Positions 1 to 5,335 of a stretch of 5,759 bases of DNA are shown in pieces. The stretch's first letter is position 1, and every line of letters begins with the position of its first letter. The DNA is from Nitrospirota bacterium (GTDB lineage Bacteria; Nitrospirota; Nitrospiria; Nitrospirales; NS-4). The position numbers and the translations under genes are program-made. Location: NCBI GenBank assembly GCA_005877855.1, contig VBOF01000115.1, forward strand, positions 1-5,759. The letters are read 5' to 3'. Below the pieces are notes generated by a model. The model did no database searches, was not told the DNA's origin, and was given only the letters and a program-made list of their open reading frames with translations.

Positions 1-160
1 TGACGCCGATGAACTCGCCGTCCGCGATTTCCAGCGTGATGTCCTCGAGCGCCGGGCCGTGCGGGTACCAGAACGACGCATGGTCGAACCGGATCACAGG
101 TTTGCCGTGCTCGTGGTCGGCGTGATGGGGATGAGTATGCGCCGGGCGAGGATGCAACAT
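1..160 (-). CDS. Metal (Zn/Mn-type) ABC transporter ATP-binding protein, N-terminal fragment
   Basis: This is the first 53 codons of an ABC ATPase; the rest lies beyond the left edge. It would energise import of the metal delivered by the binding protein encoded immediately upstream (stop at 171, ATG at 160, 10 bp gap), the usual SBP-ATPase order in the ZnuABC/TroABC family. What is visible: a histidine-rich leader with seven His in the first 18 residues (H3, H8, H10, H12, H13, H16, H18), then the typical ABC start, 'VIRFDHASFWY', with the A-loop aromatic at Y32, followed by 'ALEDITLEIADGEFIGV' (residues 37-53), the strand that leads into Walker A. Walker A, the signature motif and Walker B are outside the window, so activity cannot be judged. 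The start has only a weak purine-rich stretch (GGCAGAGA on the minus strand) before it. The substrate is inferred from the neighbour and the His-rich leader; znuC would be the likely symbol if zinc were confirmed. Confidence 0.85.
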   Translation of the reverse strand, partial: MLHPRPAHTHPHHADHEHGKPVIRFDHASFWYPHGPALEDITLEIADGEFIGV

Positions 161-170
161 GGGTCTCTGC

Positions 171-1109
171 CTACGATTGCAGGGCGGCGATCAGTTGCGA
201 GACGTTGTATTCCAGCAACGATAAGTAAGAATCGGTGCCCCTGATGGTCCCGGGAAGTGGGGAGAGGACCACGACCCGGGCGCCGGTTTCTCCTGCGAGC
301 GCCTCTACGATCTTCTGATTCAACTGCGGCTCGGAGACAATGACCTTGATCTTGTTGGTCATGACCAGCCGGGCCAATTCTGCGAGGTGGGCGGCGGTCG
401 GCTCCGTGCCTGCCTGCTGGATGATGGTCCCTTCGATCTGAAAACCGAACCGCCGGGCGAAGTACGGCCAGGCCGGGTGATGGGTGATGATCCGCTTGTC
501 CTGGAGCCCGGCCACCCGCTCTTGCAGGGTTTTCTGCGCCTGATCCAGACGACGCAGGTAGTCGGCCAGATTCTTCAGATAGTCCTGCTTGTGCTCGGGG
601 TTCACCGCGATGAGGCCGTCCGCGATGTGCCGGACCATGACCTTGGCGTTCTCCGGGTCCAGCCAGATATGCGGGTTACCCGACCCGGACAAACCGGCCG
701 CAACCGTGTGGTCGCGGATAAGGCCGACTCCCTGGGACGTGGTAATGACCCGAAGGTGGGGATTCGCGGCGTTCTTGACGAGCCCGCTCACCCAGACTTC
801 CAGGCCCAATCCCACCTCCAGCAGCAGATGAGCCTCCCCCAGGCTTCTGAGATCGCTGGGCTTGGGCGAGTACGAGTGCTCGCTTTCCAGACCTGTGATG
901 AGGCTCTGGACCTCCACGTGTTCCCGTCCCACCTGTTCGGCGAACTCCTTGAGGATGGGCAAAGTGGCCACCACCTTGACGGAGGCGGCGAGGCCCGTCG
1001 GCGGATGGATGAGCGGCACGGCGAGCGCGATGGACAGCGCGATGGCGAGAACATGCACCATGAGCGGGACGCTAGCACCCTCCCCATTCAAAGTCAACGA
1101 AAGGGGCAT
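171..1109 (-). CDS. znuA: Periplasmic metal-binding protein of a Zn/Mn ABC transporter (ZnuA/TroA family)
   Basis: This 312-residue protein is the cluster A-I (SBP_bac_9) solute-binding component that captures a divalent metal outside the inner membrane and hands it to the ABC permease. Metal ligands expected for the family can be placed: H78 in 'LESEHSYSPKPSD', H147 in 'GNPHIWLDPENAK', H211 in 'THHPAWPYFARRFG', and D293 in 'GTDSYLSLLEYN'. A His at the third position (not the Glu of Mn-specific PsaA) favours zinc, though TroA-like proteins also have it. The N-terminus has a hydrophobic signal segment (residues about 18-33) with a likely cleavage near 'GLAA' (39-42) and no lipobox Cys. M17 (ATG at 1061) gives a more normal signal peptide than M1, but neither start has a well-spaced Shine-Dalgarno, and neither n-region contains Lys or Arg. 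The usual His-rich loop between the first two ligands is absent. The ATPase gene follows after 10 bp. Family call is firm; zinc is inferred. Confidence 0.9.
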   Translation of the reverse strand: MPLSLTLNGEGASVPLMVHVLAIALSIALAVPLIHPPTGLAASVKVVATLPILKEFAEQVGREHVEVQSLITGLESEHSYSPKPSDLRSLGEAHLLLEVGLGLEVWVSGLVKNAANPHLRVITTSQGVGLIRDHTVAAGLSGSGNPHIWLDPENAKVMVRHIADGLIAVNPEHKQDYLKNLADYLRRLDQAQKTLQERVAGLQDKRIITHHPAWPYFARRFGFQIEGTIIQQAGTEPTAAHLAELARLVMTNKIKVIVSEPQLNQKIVEALAGETGARVVVLSPLPGTIRGTDSYLSLLEYNVSQLIAALQS

Positions 1110-1130
1110 CCTGCTGCGGCCAGGAGACTA

Positions 1131-1160
1131 CAGACAATCCCACCAGTATTCCTGTAGAAT
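1131..1160 (+). promoter_or_regulatory. Candidate sigma70-type promoter for the radical SAM gene
   Basis: A TAGAAT hexamer at 1155-1160 matches the -10 consensus at five of six positions. CAGACA at 1131-1136 matches the -35 consensus at four of six, with an 18-bp spacer. A start near 1167 would give a leader of about 54 nt before the ATG at 1221. The region is noticeably more AT-rich than its surroundings. Prediction by eye only; in GC-rich genomes such matches are moderately specific. Confidence 0.35.
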
Positions 1161-1170
1161 CCTCATGAGG
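1161..1170. promoter_or_regulatory. Perfect 10-bp palindrome CCTCATGAGG, possible operator
   Basis: The sequence reads identically on both strands and directly follows the candidate -10 hexamer, so it would cover the transcription start of the radical SAM gene. It lies in the intergenic region shared with the divergent metal-transport gene. A dimeric repressor could bind here, but it does not resemble the AT-rich Zur or Fur consensus boxes. Ten-base palindromes also arise by chance about once per kilobase, so this rests on position alone. Confidence 0.25.
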
Positions 1171-1206
1171 TATGCGTTCACGTTTGTCATTCTGGGAATA
1201 ATGTTC

Positions 1207-1212
1207 AAAAGG
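1207..1212 (+). promoter_or_regulatory. Ribosome binding site fixing the radical SAM start at 1221
   Basis: AAAAGG ends 8 nt before the ATG at 1221, which is good spacing. The alternative TTG start at 1215 would leave only 2 nt, so the ATG is preferred. The reading frame is closed by a TAG at 1155, and there is no other ATG between that stop and 1221. Confidence 0.6.
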
Positions 1213-1220
1213 TATTGGTA

Positions 1221-2654
1221 ATGGTCTCGTGCTACGAGCTTGGGCACCAGCCGATCGGGATCGCCCTGCCGATGGGATTCCTTGAGCAAGCGGGGTACGC
1301 GCCGGCAAGTCTGGACATCGCGGTCGAGAAGGTTGATCTGGAGCGTATCACCCGCGCGCGATTCGTCGGGATCTCCGTGCCGATGCACACCGCCCTGCGC
1401 CTCGGCGTCCGCGTGGCCGAGTTGGTCCGCGAGACGAATCCCTCCAGCCATGTCTGCTTCTACGGCCTGTACGCCTCGTTGAACGCGGAATTTCTTCTGC
1501 GGCATATTGCGGACTCGGTTATCGGGGGGGAGTACGAAGCGCCCCTCGTTCAACTCATCGAGGCTCTGGAGCAAGGCGACTCTCTCGAGGAAGTCGAAGC
1601 GGTCAGCCATCGGGGAAGGATTATCGGGCCCCACCTGAAGCGCCTCCCGTTTGCCGTTCCAAGCCGGACTGGACTGCCTGCGCTGGAGCGGTACGCGCAT
1701 CTTGAACGCGCCGGCGCGCAGCACGTAGTTGGCTACGTCGAGGCCAGCCGCGGATGCCTGCATCTCTGCCTGCATTGTCCCATCGTGCCGGTGTACGAAG
1801 GCCGCTTCTTCATCGTGCCTGCGGAGATCGTCCTGGAGGATATCCGGCGGCAGGTCGTGGCCGGCGCGACCCACATCACATTCGGCGACCCCGATTTTCT
1901 GAACGGACCCGGCCACTCACTGAGCATCGTCCGCGCGATGCACGCCGAATTTCCCCACGTGACCTTCGACTTCACGGCCAAGGTCGAGCACATCCTCAAG
2001 CATCGGTTGATCTTCCCCGAGCTCCCGTCGCTCGGATGTCTCTTCGTGATTTCGGCCGTGGAATCCTTCAGCGACCTCGTGCTCGCGAAACTGGAGAAGG
2101 GGCACACGCGGGCGGATGGGTTCGCCGCGCTTGAGATCGTCCGTCAGGCGGGAATCACGCTGCGCGCGTCGTTGGTGCCGTTCACGCCGTGGGCAACGCT
2201 CGACGACTATGTCGAGCTGTTCGACATCGTGGGATCCCACGATCTGATCGATGCGACGGACGCGGTGCAGTACACGATCAGGCTGCTGATTCCGCCCGGT
2301 TCCGCCTTGCTCGCTCGTTCGGATATCCACCGGTTCTTAGGTCCGCTCGATCAAGCAGGCTTCCAGTATCGGTGGACCCACCCGGACCCGCGCATGGATA
2401 AGCTCCACCAGGAGGTCAGCGCCGTTGTGGAAGCAGCCGCTCGCACCAGTGAAGATCCGGTAACCACCTTCGATCGCCTGCGGGCGATGGCGTACAGGTT
2501 CGCAGACAGGCAGCCCCCTGCTCCCACGGCAGCACGGACACAATCATTTGACCGGCGTCGGCCCCCGCGATTGACCGAACCGTGGTTTTGCTGCGCGGAG
2601 CCGACGGAGAGCCAACTGCATCCGCTTCACACGAAGGGGTATGGCGAAGTTTGA
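1221..2654 (+). CDS. CCAEP-tail radical SAM protein with cobalamin-binding-like N-terminal domain
   Basis: A 477-residue radical SAM enzyme that would use a [4Fe-4S] cluster to cleave S-adenosylmethionine and start radical chemistry on an unknown substrate in the cytoplasm. Residues 1-110 form a Rossmann-like region opening with 'SCYELGHQPIGIA' and ending with 'GGEYE' (102-106), the layout of B12-binding radical SAM proteins. The cluster motif CxxxCxxC is C179, C183, C186 in 'SRGCLHLCLHCPI'. The SAM-barrel segment 'FGDPDFLNGPGH' is at 221-232, and 'TAKVEH' at 252-257. A long C-terminal extension ends 'PWFCCAEP' (454-461). This tail defines what NCBI calls, as I recall it, the CUAEP/CCAEP-tail radical SAM (seleno)protein family, in which the first tail Cys may be selenocysteine. 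Here both codons (2589-2594) are TGC, so this is the all-cysteine form. The B12 domain lacks a DxHxxG motif, as is common in B12-radical SAM enzymes. The DUF169 gene follows after 11 bp. Family assignment is strong, substrate unknown. Confidence 0.9.
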   Translation: MVSCYELGHQPIGIALPMGFLEQAGYAPASLDIAVEKVDLERITRARFVGISVPMHTALRLGVRVAELVRETNPSSHVCFYGLYASLNAEFLLRHIADSVIGGEYEAPLVQLIEALEQGDSLEEVEAVSHRGRIIGPHLKRLPFAVPSRTGLPALERYAHLERAGAQHVVGYVEASRGCLHLCLHCPIVPVYEGRFFIVPAEIVLEDIRRQVVAGATHITFGDPDFLNGPGHSLSIVRAMHAEFPHVTFDFTAKVEHILKHRLIFPELPSLGCLFVISAVESFSDLVLAKLEKGHTRADGFAALEIVRQAGITLRASLVPFTPWATLDDYVELFDIVGSHDLIDATDAVQYTIRLLIPPGSALLARSDIHRFLGPLDQAGFQYRWTHPDPRMDKLHQEVSAVVEAAARTSEDPVTTFDRLRAMAYRFADRQPPAPTAARTQSFDRRRPPRLTEPWFCCAEPTESQLHPLHTKGYGEV

Positions 2655-2659
2655 GGAGG
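2653..2659 (+). promoter_or_regulatory. Strong ribosome binding site of the DUF169 gene
   Basis: GAGGAGG begins inside the TGA stop of the radical SAM gene (2652-2654) and ends 6 nt before the ATG at 2666. It settles the DUF169 start at 2666 rather than an in-frame upstream codon at 2582, and it suggests translational coupling to the preceding gene. Confidence 0.8.
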
Positions 2660-2665
2660 CGCGTT

Positions 2666-3364
2666 ATGGATCGCACGACTCAGGGCACGCAGTTGCAGGA
2701 ACTCCTCGGGCTGGTATTGCCACCGGTGGCGATCGCGTTCCGCGCCGCTGCACCGGCGGGAATTGCTCGCATTGAGGCACCGGCACCGGCGGGATGCGGG
2801 TACTGGCGGCTGGCCGCGGAGGGGAAGGTCTTCTACACCGAGGCGGCGGATCACTATACCTGTCCGGTGGGGGCGCACACGCATGGTGTGGATCTTCCCC
2901 CAGCGGTGGCAAAGGAGCTTAACGGTCTCGTGCAGACCATGGTCCAGATGCAGTACATCAAGATGGAAGAGATCCCGTCCATTCCCCGACGCCAGGGGCC
3001 GTTCGGCGTCGCGCTCTACGCCCCGCTGGCCCTGGCGACGTTCCAGCCGGACATCGTGCTCGTGCGCGGGACTGTCAAGCAGCTCATGCTGCTGGCGGAA
3101 GCAGCCCAGGCGGCCGACGTTGCAGGCGGCGGCGCGACGATGGGGCGGCCTACTTGCGCGGTGCTGCCGGAAACGCTGCAGTCCGGGCGGACGGCCACGA
3201 GCTTCGGCTGCATCGGTAACCGCGTGTACACTGGACTGGGGGACGACGAGGGGTACTATGCGATGCCCGGCGCGAAGGTTGCCGATGTCGTGAGCAAGCT
3301 CGCCGTGATCGTGGAGGCGAACCGGCAGTTGGAGGTGTTTCACAAATCCCGTGCAGTGCGCTAG
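2666..3364 (+). CDS. DUF169 domain-containing protein
   Basis: A 232-residue soluble protein of the DUF169 family (COG2043), whose biochemical function is not established to my knowledge. The family signatures visible are 'PPVAIAF' at 19-25, 'GCGYWRLA' at 43-50, 'DHYTCPVGAHTHG' at 62-74, 'RPTCAVLP' at 161-168, and 'SFGCIGNRVYTGL' at 179-191. The four cysteines C44, C66, C164 and C182 all fall in these conserved blocks, together with H63, H71 and H73. That would suit metal or Fe-S binding, but this is inference. Length is normal for the family and there is no signal peptide or membrane segment. The start is chosen from the strong ribosome binding site. It is almost certainly cotranscribed with the radical SAM gene, which suggests that it binds the same substrate or serves as a partner or electron-transfer component. 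An in-frame extension to 2582 was rejected because it overlaps the radical SAM tail. Confidence 0.88.
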   Translation: MDRTTQGTQLQELLGLVLPPVAIAFRAAAPAGIARIEAPAPAGCGYWRLAAEGKVFYTEAADHYTCPVGAHTHGVDLPPAVAKELNGLVQTMVQMQYIKMEEIPSIPRRQGPFGVALYAPLALATFQPDIVLVRGTVKQLMLLAEAAQAADVAGGGATMGRPTCAVLPETLQSGRTATSFGCIGNRVYTGLGDDEGYYAMPGAKVADVVSKLAVIVEANRQLEVFHKSRAVR

Positions 3365-3369
3365 CCTAA

Positions 3370-3399
3370 GAGCCGAGCGGGTCCTGTCGCCTGCGGCTC
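3370..3399. repeat. Inverted repeat (hairpin) after the DUF169 gene
   Basis: GAGCCG at 3370-3375 pairs with CGGCTC at 3394-3399 around an 18-nt loop, starting 6 bp after the DUF169 stop. There is no T-tract behind it, so it is not a standard intrinsic terminator. It could stabilise the upstream message or attenuate read-through into the ATP-grasp gene. Confidence 0.4.
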
Positions 3400-3414
3400 G
3401 CGGGTCCTGCCGCC
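3377..3414. repeat. Imperfect direct repeat, two 15-bp copies
   Basis: GCGGGTCCTGTCGCC at 3377-3391 and GCGGGTCCTGCCGCC at 3400-3414 match at 14 of 15 positions with a 23-bp period. The first copy lies within the loop and descending arm of the 3370-3399 hairpin. The nonamer CGCCTGCGG also recurs (3388-3396 and 3501-3509). No function is evident. Confidence 0.5.
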
Positions 3415-3471
3415 GGTTTCCCTCACCGTCTTGCGGCCGGTCGCAGCCCCGATGACTCCGGCTCGCGTTGG

Positions 3472-3512
3472 CGGGGGTCCCCCGACCGCCGTCACCCACT
3501 CGCCTGCGGCGA
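3472..3512. repeat. Two adjacent GC-rich inverted repeats before the ATP-grasp gene
   Basis: CGGGGGTCCCCCG at 3472-3484 is a perfect inverted repeat about a central T, flanked by GGCGG/CCGCC arms (3470-3474 and 3486-3490). TCGCC-TGC-GGCGA at 3500-3512 is a second hairpin with a 3-nt loop. Neither is followed by a T-run. They lie 36-76 bp upstream of the ATP-grasp start, in the otherwise gene-free 183-bp stretch 3365-3547. Confidence 0.45.
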
Positions 3513-3547
3513 CATCGGCGCCGCCGTAAGACATTAGCGAAGGTAAA

Positions 3548-4819
3548 ATGCCAAGACTACTCCTGCTGCTCCCTGCGACGACCTACCGCGCTGAGGCGTT
3601 TCTGGAGGCGGCTCGTAAGCTCAAACTGGAGGTGGTGGTCGGCTCGAAGAGGGCCGCCATGCAGGCTGATCTGGGTGACACGGTCTTCCTCCCGCTGAAT
3701 TTGCACGATTTGGATGAGGCGGTCCGCTCGGTCGTCGAGTTTGCCAGGACCGCGCCGATTGATGCGGTCGTCGGCGTGGATGATCACACGACGGTGGTCG
3801 CGACTGCGATCTCGGCGGCGATGGGGTTCCCCCACAATCCTGTGTCGGCTGTGGCTGCGGCCCGTAACAAGCATCGTATGCGGGAACTCCTGAGCGGGCA
3901 GGGCGTGCCGGTGCCACGCTTCGCCCTGGTTTCCGTTGACGACGATCCTGTGACCATCGCCGAGAAGATCGCGTTTCCGTGCGTGTTGAAGCCGATCAGC
4001 TTGTCCGCCAGTTGCGGCGTGATCCGCGCGAATAATCGCGACGAATTCGTGGCGGCGTTTCGCCGGGTGGCGGCCCTGCTCGAGAAGCTGGGGACGGAGA
4101 CGGTGGGAGAGGGCGCTGGCAAGATCCTGGTGGAAGACTTCGTGCCGGGGCTTGAGGTGGCACTGGAGGGCCTGCTCACCGATGGCGAGCTGCGGGTGCT
4201 GGCCTTGTTTGACAAGCCGGACCCGCTGGATGGGCCGTTCTTCGAGGAGACGATCTACGTCACGCCGTCGCGGCTGCCGGAGGCTGTTCAGCGGGAGATC
4301 GCGTCCTGCGCAGCGCGGGCGGCTCGGGCGCTGGGGCTGAGAGAGGGACCGGTGCACGGCGAACTGCGTGTGAGCGATCGGAGTGTGAGGGTCATCGAAA
4401 TCGCCGCGCGATCGATCGGCGGCCGGTGCTCCCGGGCCCTCCGCTTCGCCGCTGGCATGTCTCTCGAAGAAGTGATTCTCCGCCATGCTCTGCGCATGGA
4501 CATGCCGTCGCCCGCTCGCGAAGGGCGAGCTGCCGGCGTTATGATGGTGCCGATCCCGTGCGCCGGGATGCTGGAAGAAGTGCGCGGGCGTGAGGAGGCG
4601 CTGGCCGTGCCGGGGATCGAAGACTTGGAGATCACCGCGCAATCGGGGGACGAGCTGGTGCCGCTCCCGGAAGGAACGCGCTATCTCGGCTTCCTGATCG
4701 CGCGAGGAAAGACGCCAGAAGCAGTCGAAGCAGCGCTGCGAGACGCCCACCGCAAGTTGGAGTTCATCATCACCCCCACACCGGCGGAGAGCCGGCGATC
4801 CAGGGTAATGAGCTTTTAA
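3548..4819 (+). CDS. ATP-grasp domain-containing protein (carboxylate-amine/thiol ligase-like)
   Basis: A 423-residue ATP-grasp enzyme. Members activate a carboxylate as an acyl-phosphate and join it to an amine, thiol or similar nucleophile. The N-terminal pre-ATP-grasp Rossmann segment begins 'RLLLLLP' (3-9), with 'VVGVDDHTTVVAT' at 74-86. The nucleotide-binding half has K108, 'PCVLKPISLSASCGV' (K148) and 'VEDFVPGLEVALEG' (E196, E203). The Mg/phosphate-binding strand is 'VIEIAARSIGG' at 282-292, with E284 and R288. The usual second Mg ligand Asn of ExNxR is Ala here, as in carboxylases and some related ligases that read EIxAR. A C-terminal subdomain follows from about 330 to 423. GAAGG (3539-3543) lies 4 nt before the ATG, a slightly tight but usable ribosome binding site. 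The gene follows DUF169 on the same strand after 183 bp, so operon membership is likely but not certain. The stop shares TTAA with the convergent gene at 4816. The substrate cannot be assigned. Confidence 0.88.
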   Translation: MPRLLLLLPATTYRAEAFLEAARKLKLEVVVGSKRAAMQADLGDTVFLPLNLHDLDEAVRSVVEFARTAPIDAVVGVDDHTTVVATAISAAMGFPHNPVSAVAAARNKHRMRELLSGQGVPVPRFALVSVDDDPVTIAEKIAFPCVLKPISLSASCGVIRANNRDEFVAAFRRVAALLEKLGTETVGEGAGKILVEDFVPGLEVALEGLLTDGELRVLALFDKPDPLDGPFFEETIYVTPSRLPEAVQREIASCAARAARALGLREGPVHGELRVSDRSVRVIEIAARSIGGRCSRALRFAAGMSLEEVILRHALRMDMPSPAREGRAAGVMMVPIPCAGMLEEVRGREEALAVPGIEDLEITAQSGDELVPLPEGTRYLGFLIARGKTPEAVEAALRDAHRKLEFIITPTPAESRRSRVMSF

Positions 4820-5247
4820 GAAGGCTTCCTGTTTATCTCCGCCGCCATCTTCTTCGTCCACTCTTCGAGGCTGTGGGCCTGGGCGATCAGGCTGGGCAGG
4901 GCCGTCAAGTCGTGCACCCAAACAGACTGCACCTCTTCGCCGTTCCCCTTGGCGACTTTCTGGATGTAGTCGATCTCGCTGTCGAACCGCTGGGGAAGAA
5001 CGGCAAGGATGCGGTTGACCCGCCGCTTGCCCTCCGGTGTGCCGTCGGGGAGAAGATCGCAGGCGTAGTGGACGATGTCTAACTTGCCGATGGGCAGCAT
5101 CTTGGCCACCATGCGATAGGTCGTCCCTTGCTTGGTGTGGATGATGGCTGACTTGTAGAGGCGCTCGCCATTGTCGGGATCGACGTTCAGCGCGGATGGA
5201 TCTTCGATCTTTCTCGCAGGAGTCTCGGCTGTATCCACCTCACCCAT
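4816..5247 (-). CDS. Hypothetical protein, 143 residues
   Basis: I do not recognise this family. The product is a soluble-looking, charged protein without signal peptide or membrane segment. It has a polar, probably disordered N-terminus (residues 1-28), then a compact region that begins 'SAIIHTKQGTTYRMVAKML' (33-51) and continues 'IDYIQKVAKGNGEEVQSVWV' (92-111). It ends in a helix-like, basic C-terminus (126-143) and has a single Cys (C63). Evidence that it is real: an excellent ribosome binding site (GGAAGGAGG, 8 nt spacing), a normal ATG, and a frame that fills the gap between two well-supported genes with little overlap. Its stop codon overlaps that of the convergent ATP-grasp gene by four bases, and it is divergent from the isomerase gene. 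Function unknown. Confidence 0.75.
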   Translation of the reverse strand: MGEVDTAETPARKIEDPSALNVDPDNGERLYKSAIIHTKQGTTYRMVAKMLPIGKLDIVHYACDLLPDGTPEGKRRVNRILAVLPQRFDSEIDYIQKVAKGNGEEVQSVWVHDLTALPSLIAQAHSLEEWTKKMAAEINRKPS

Positions 5248-5255
5248 CGGATTTG

Positions 5256-5264
5256 CCTCCTTCC
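5256..5264 (-). promoter_or_regulatory. Ribosome binding site of the hypothetical gene, overlapped by a hairpin
   Basis: On the minus strand GGAAGGAGG lies 8 nt before the ATG at 5247. The same bases form the 3' arm of an mRNA hairpin, CCTTC-ACG-GAAGG, extendable by one A-U and one G-U pair (5257-5273). Folding would hide most of the Shine-Dalgarno, so initiation could be conditional. Confidence 0.6.
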
Positions 5265-5335
5265 GTGAAGGAACCTCCGAGCGGTCGACCTGAGCTTACC
5301 AGACTCGCTTCCGCAACAGCAAGGGTGCTTAGCTA

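Noticed and set aside
387..1157. Plus-strand open frame of about 256 codons opposite the metal-binding protein
   Set aside because: The opposite strand has clear family motifs, and this frame gives an Arg/Gly/Asp-rich product with no domain. It is a shadow frame.
1184..1204. Zur- or Fur-type operator in the divergent intergenic region (ATTC-TGG-GAAT and nearby AT-rich bases)
   Set aside because: Only four-base arms match, and the sequence does not fit a known Zur or Fur consensus.
1128..1916. Minus-strand open frame of about 262 codons opposite the radical SAM gene
   Set aside because: It overlaps the whole N-terminal half of a confidently identified gene and spans the divergent promoter region. 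No motif was seen.
2589..2594. Selenocysteine in the radical SAM tail
   Set aside because: Both codons are TGC and no in-frame TGA occurs before the normal stop, so this copy is the cysteine form.
2582..2665. Upstream extension of the DUF169 protein
   Set aside because: It would overlap the radical SAM tail in another frame, while a strong ribosome binding site supports the start at 2666.
3370..3399. Intrinsic terminator after the DUF169 gene
   Set aside because: The stem is short with a long loop, and no T-tract follows. It is kept only as an inverted repeat.
3452..3529. 25-residue frame in the intergenic region, considered as a precursor peptide for the radical SAM enzyme
   Set aside because: It has no ribosome binding site. 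The product is only Pro/Ala/Gly/Thr-rich, as expected from GC-rich sequence, with no Cys or core-peptide pattern, and it runs through the hairpins.
3557..4921. Long minus-strand open frame (about 454 codons) antisense to the ATP-grasp gene
   Set aside because: It mirrors a well-supported ATP-grasp protein in a GC-rich sequence. Its product is low-complexity, rich in Arg, His, Gln and Asp, without recognisable motifs, and it overlaps the hypothetical gene's 3' end.
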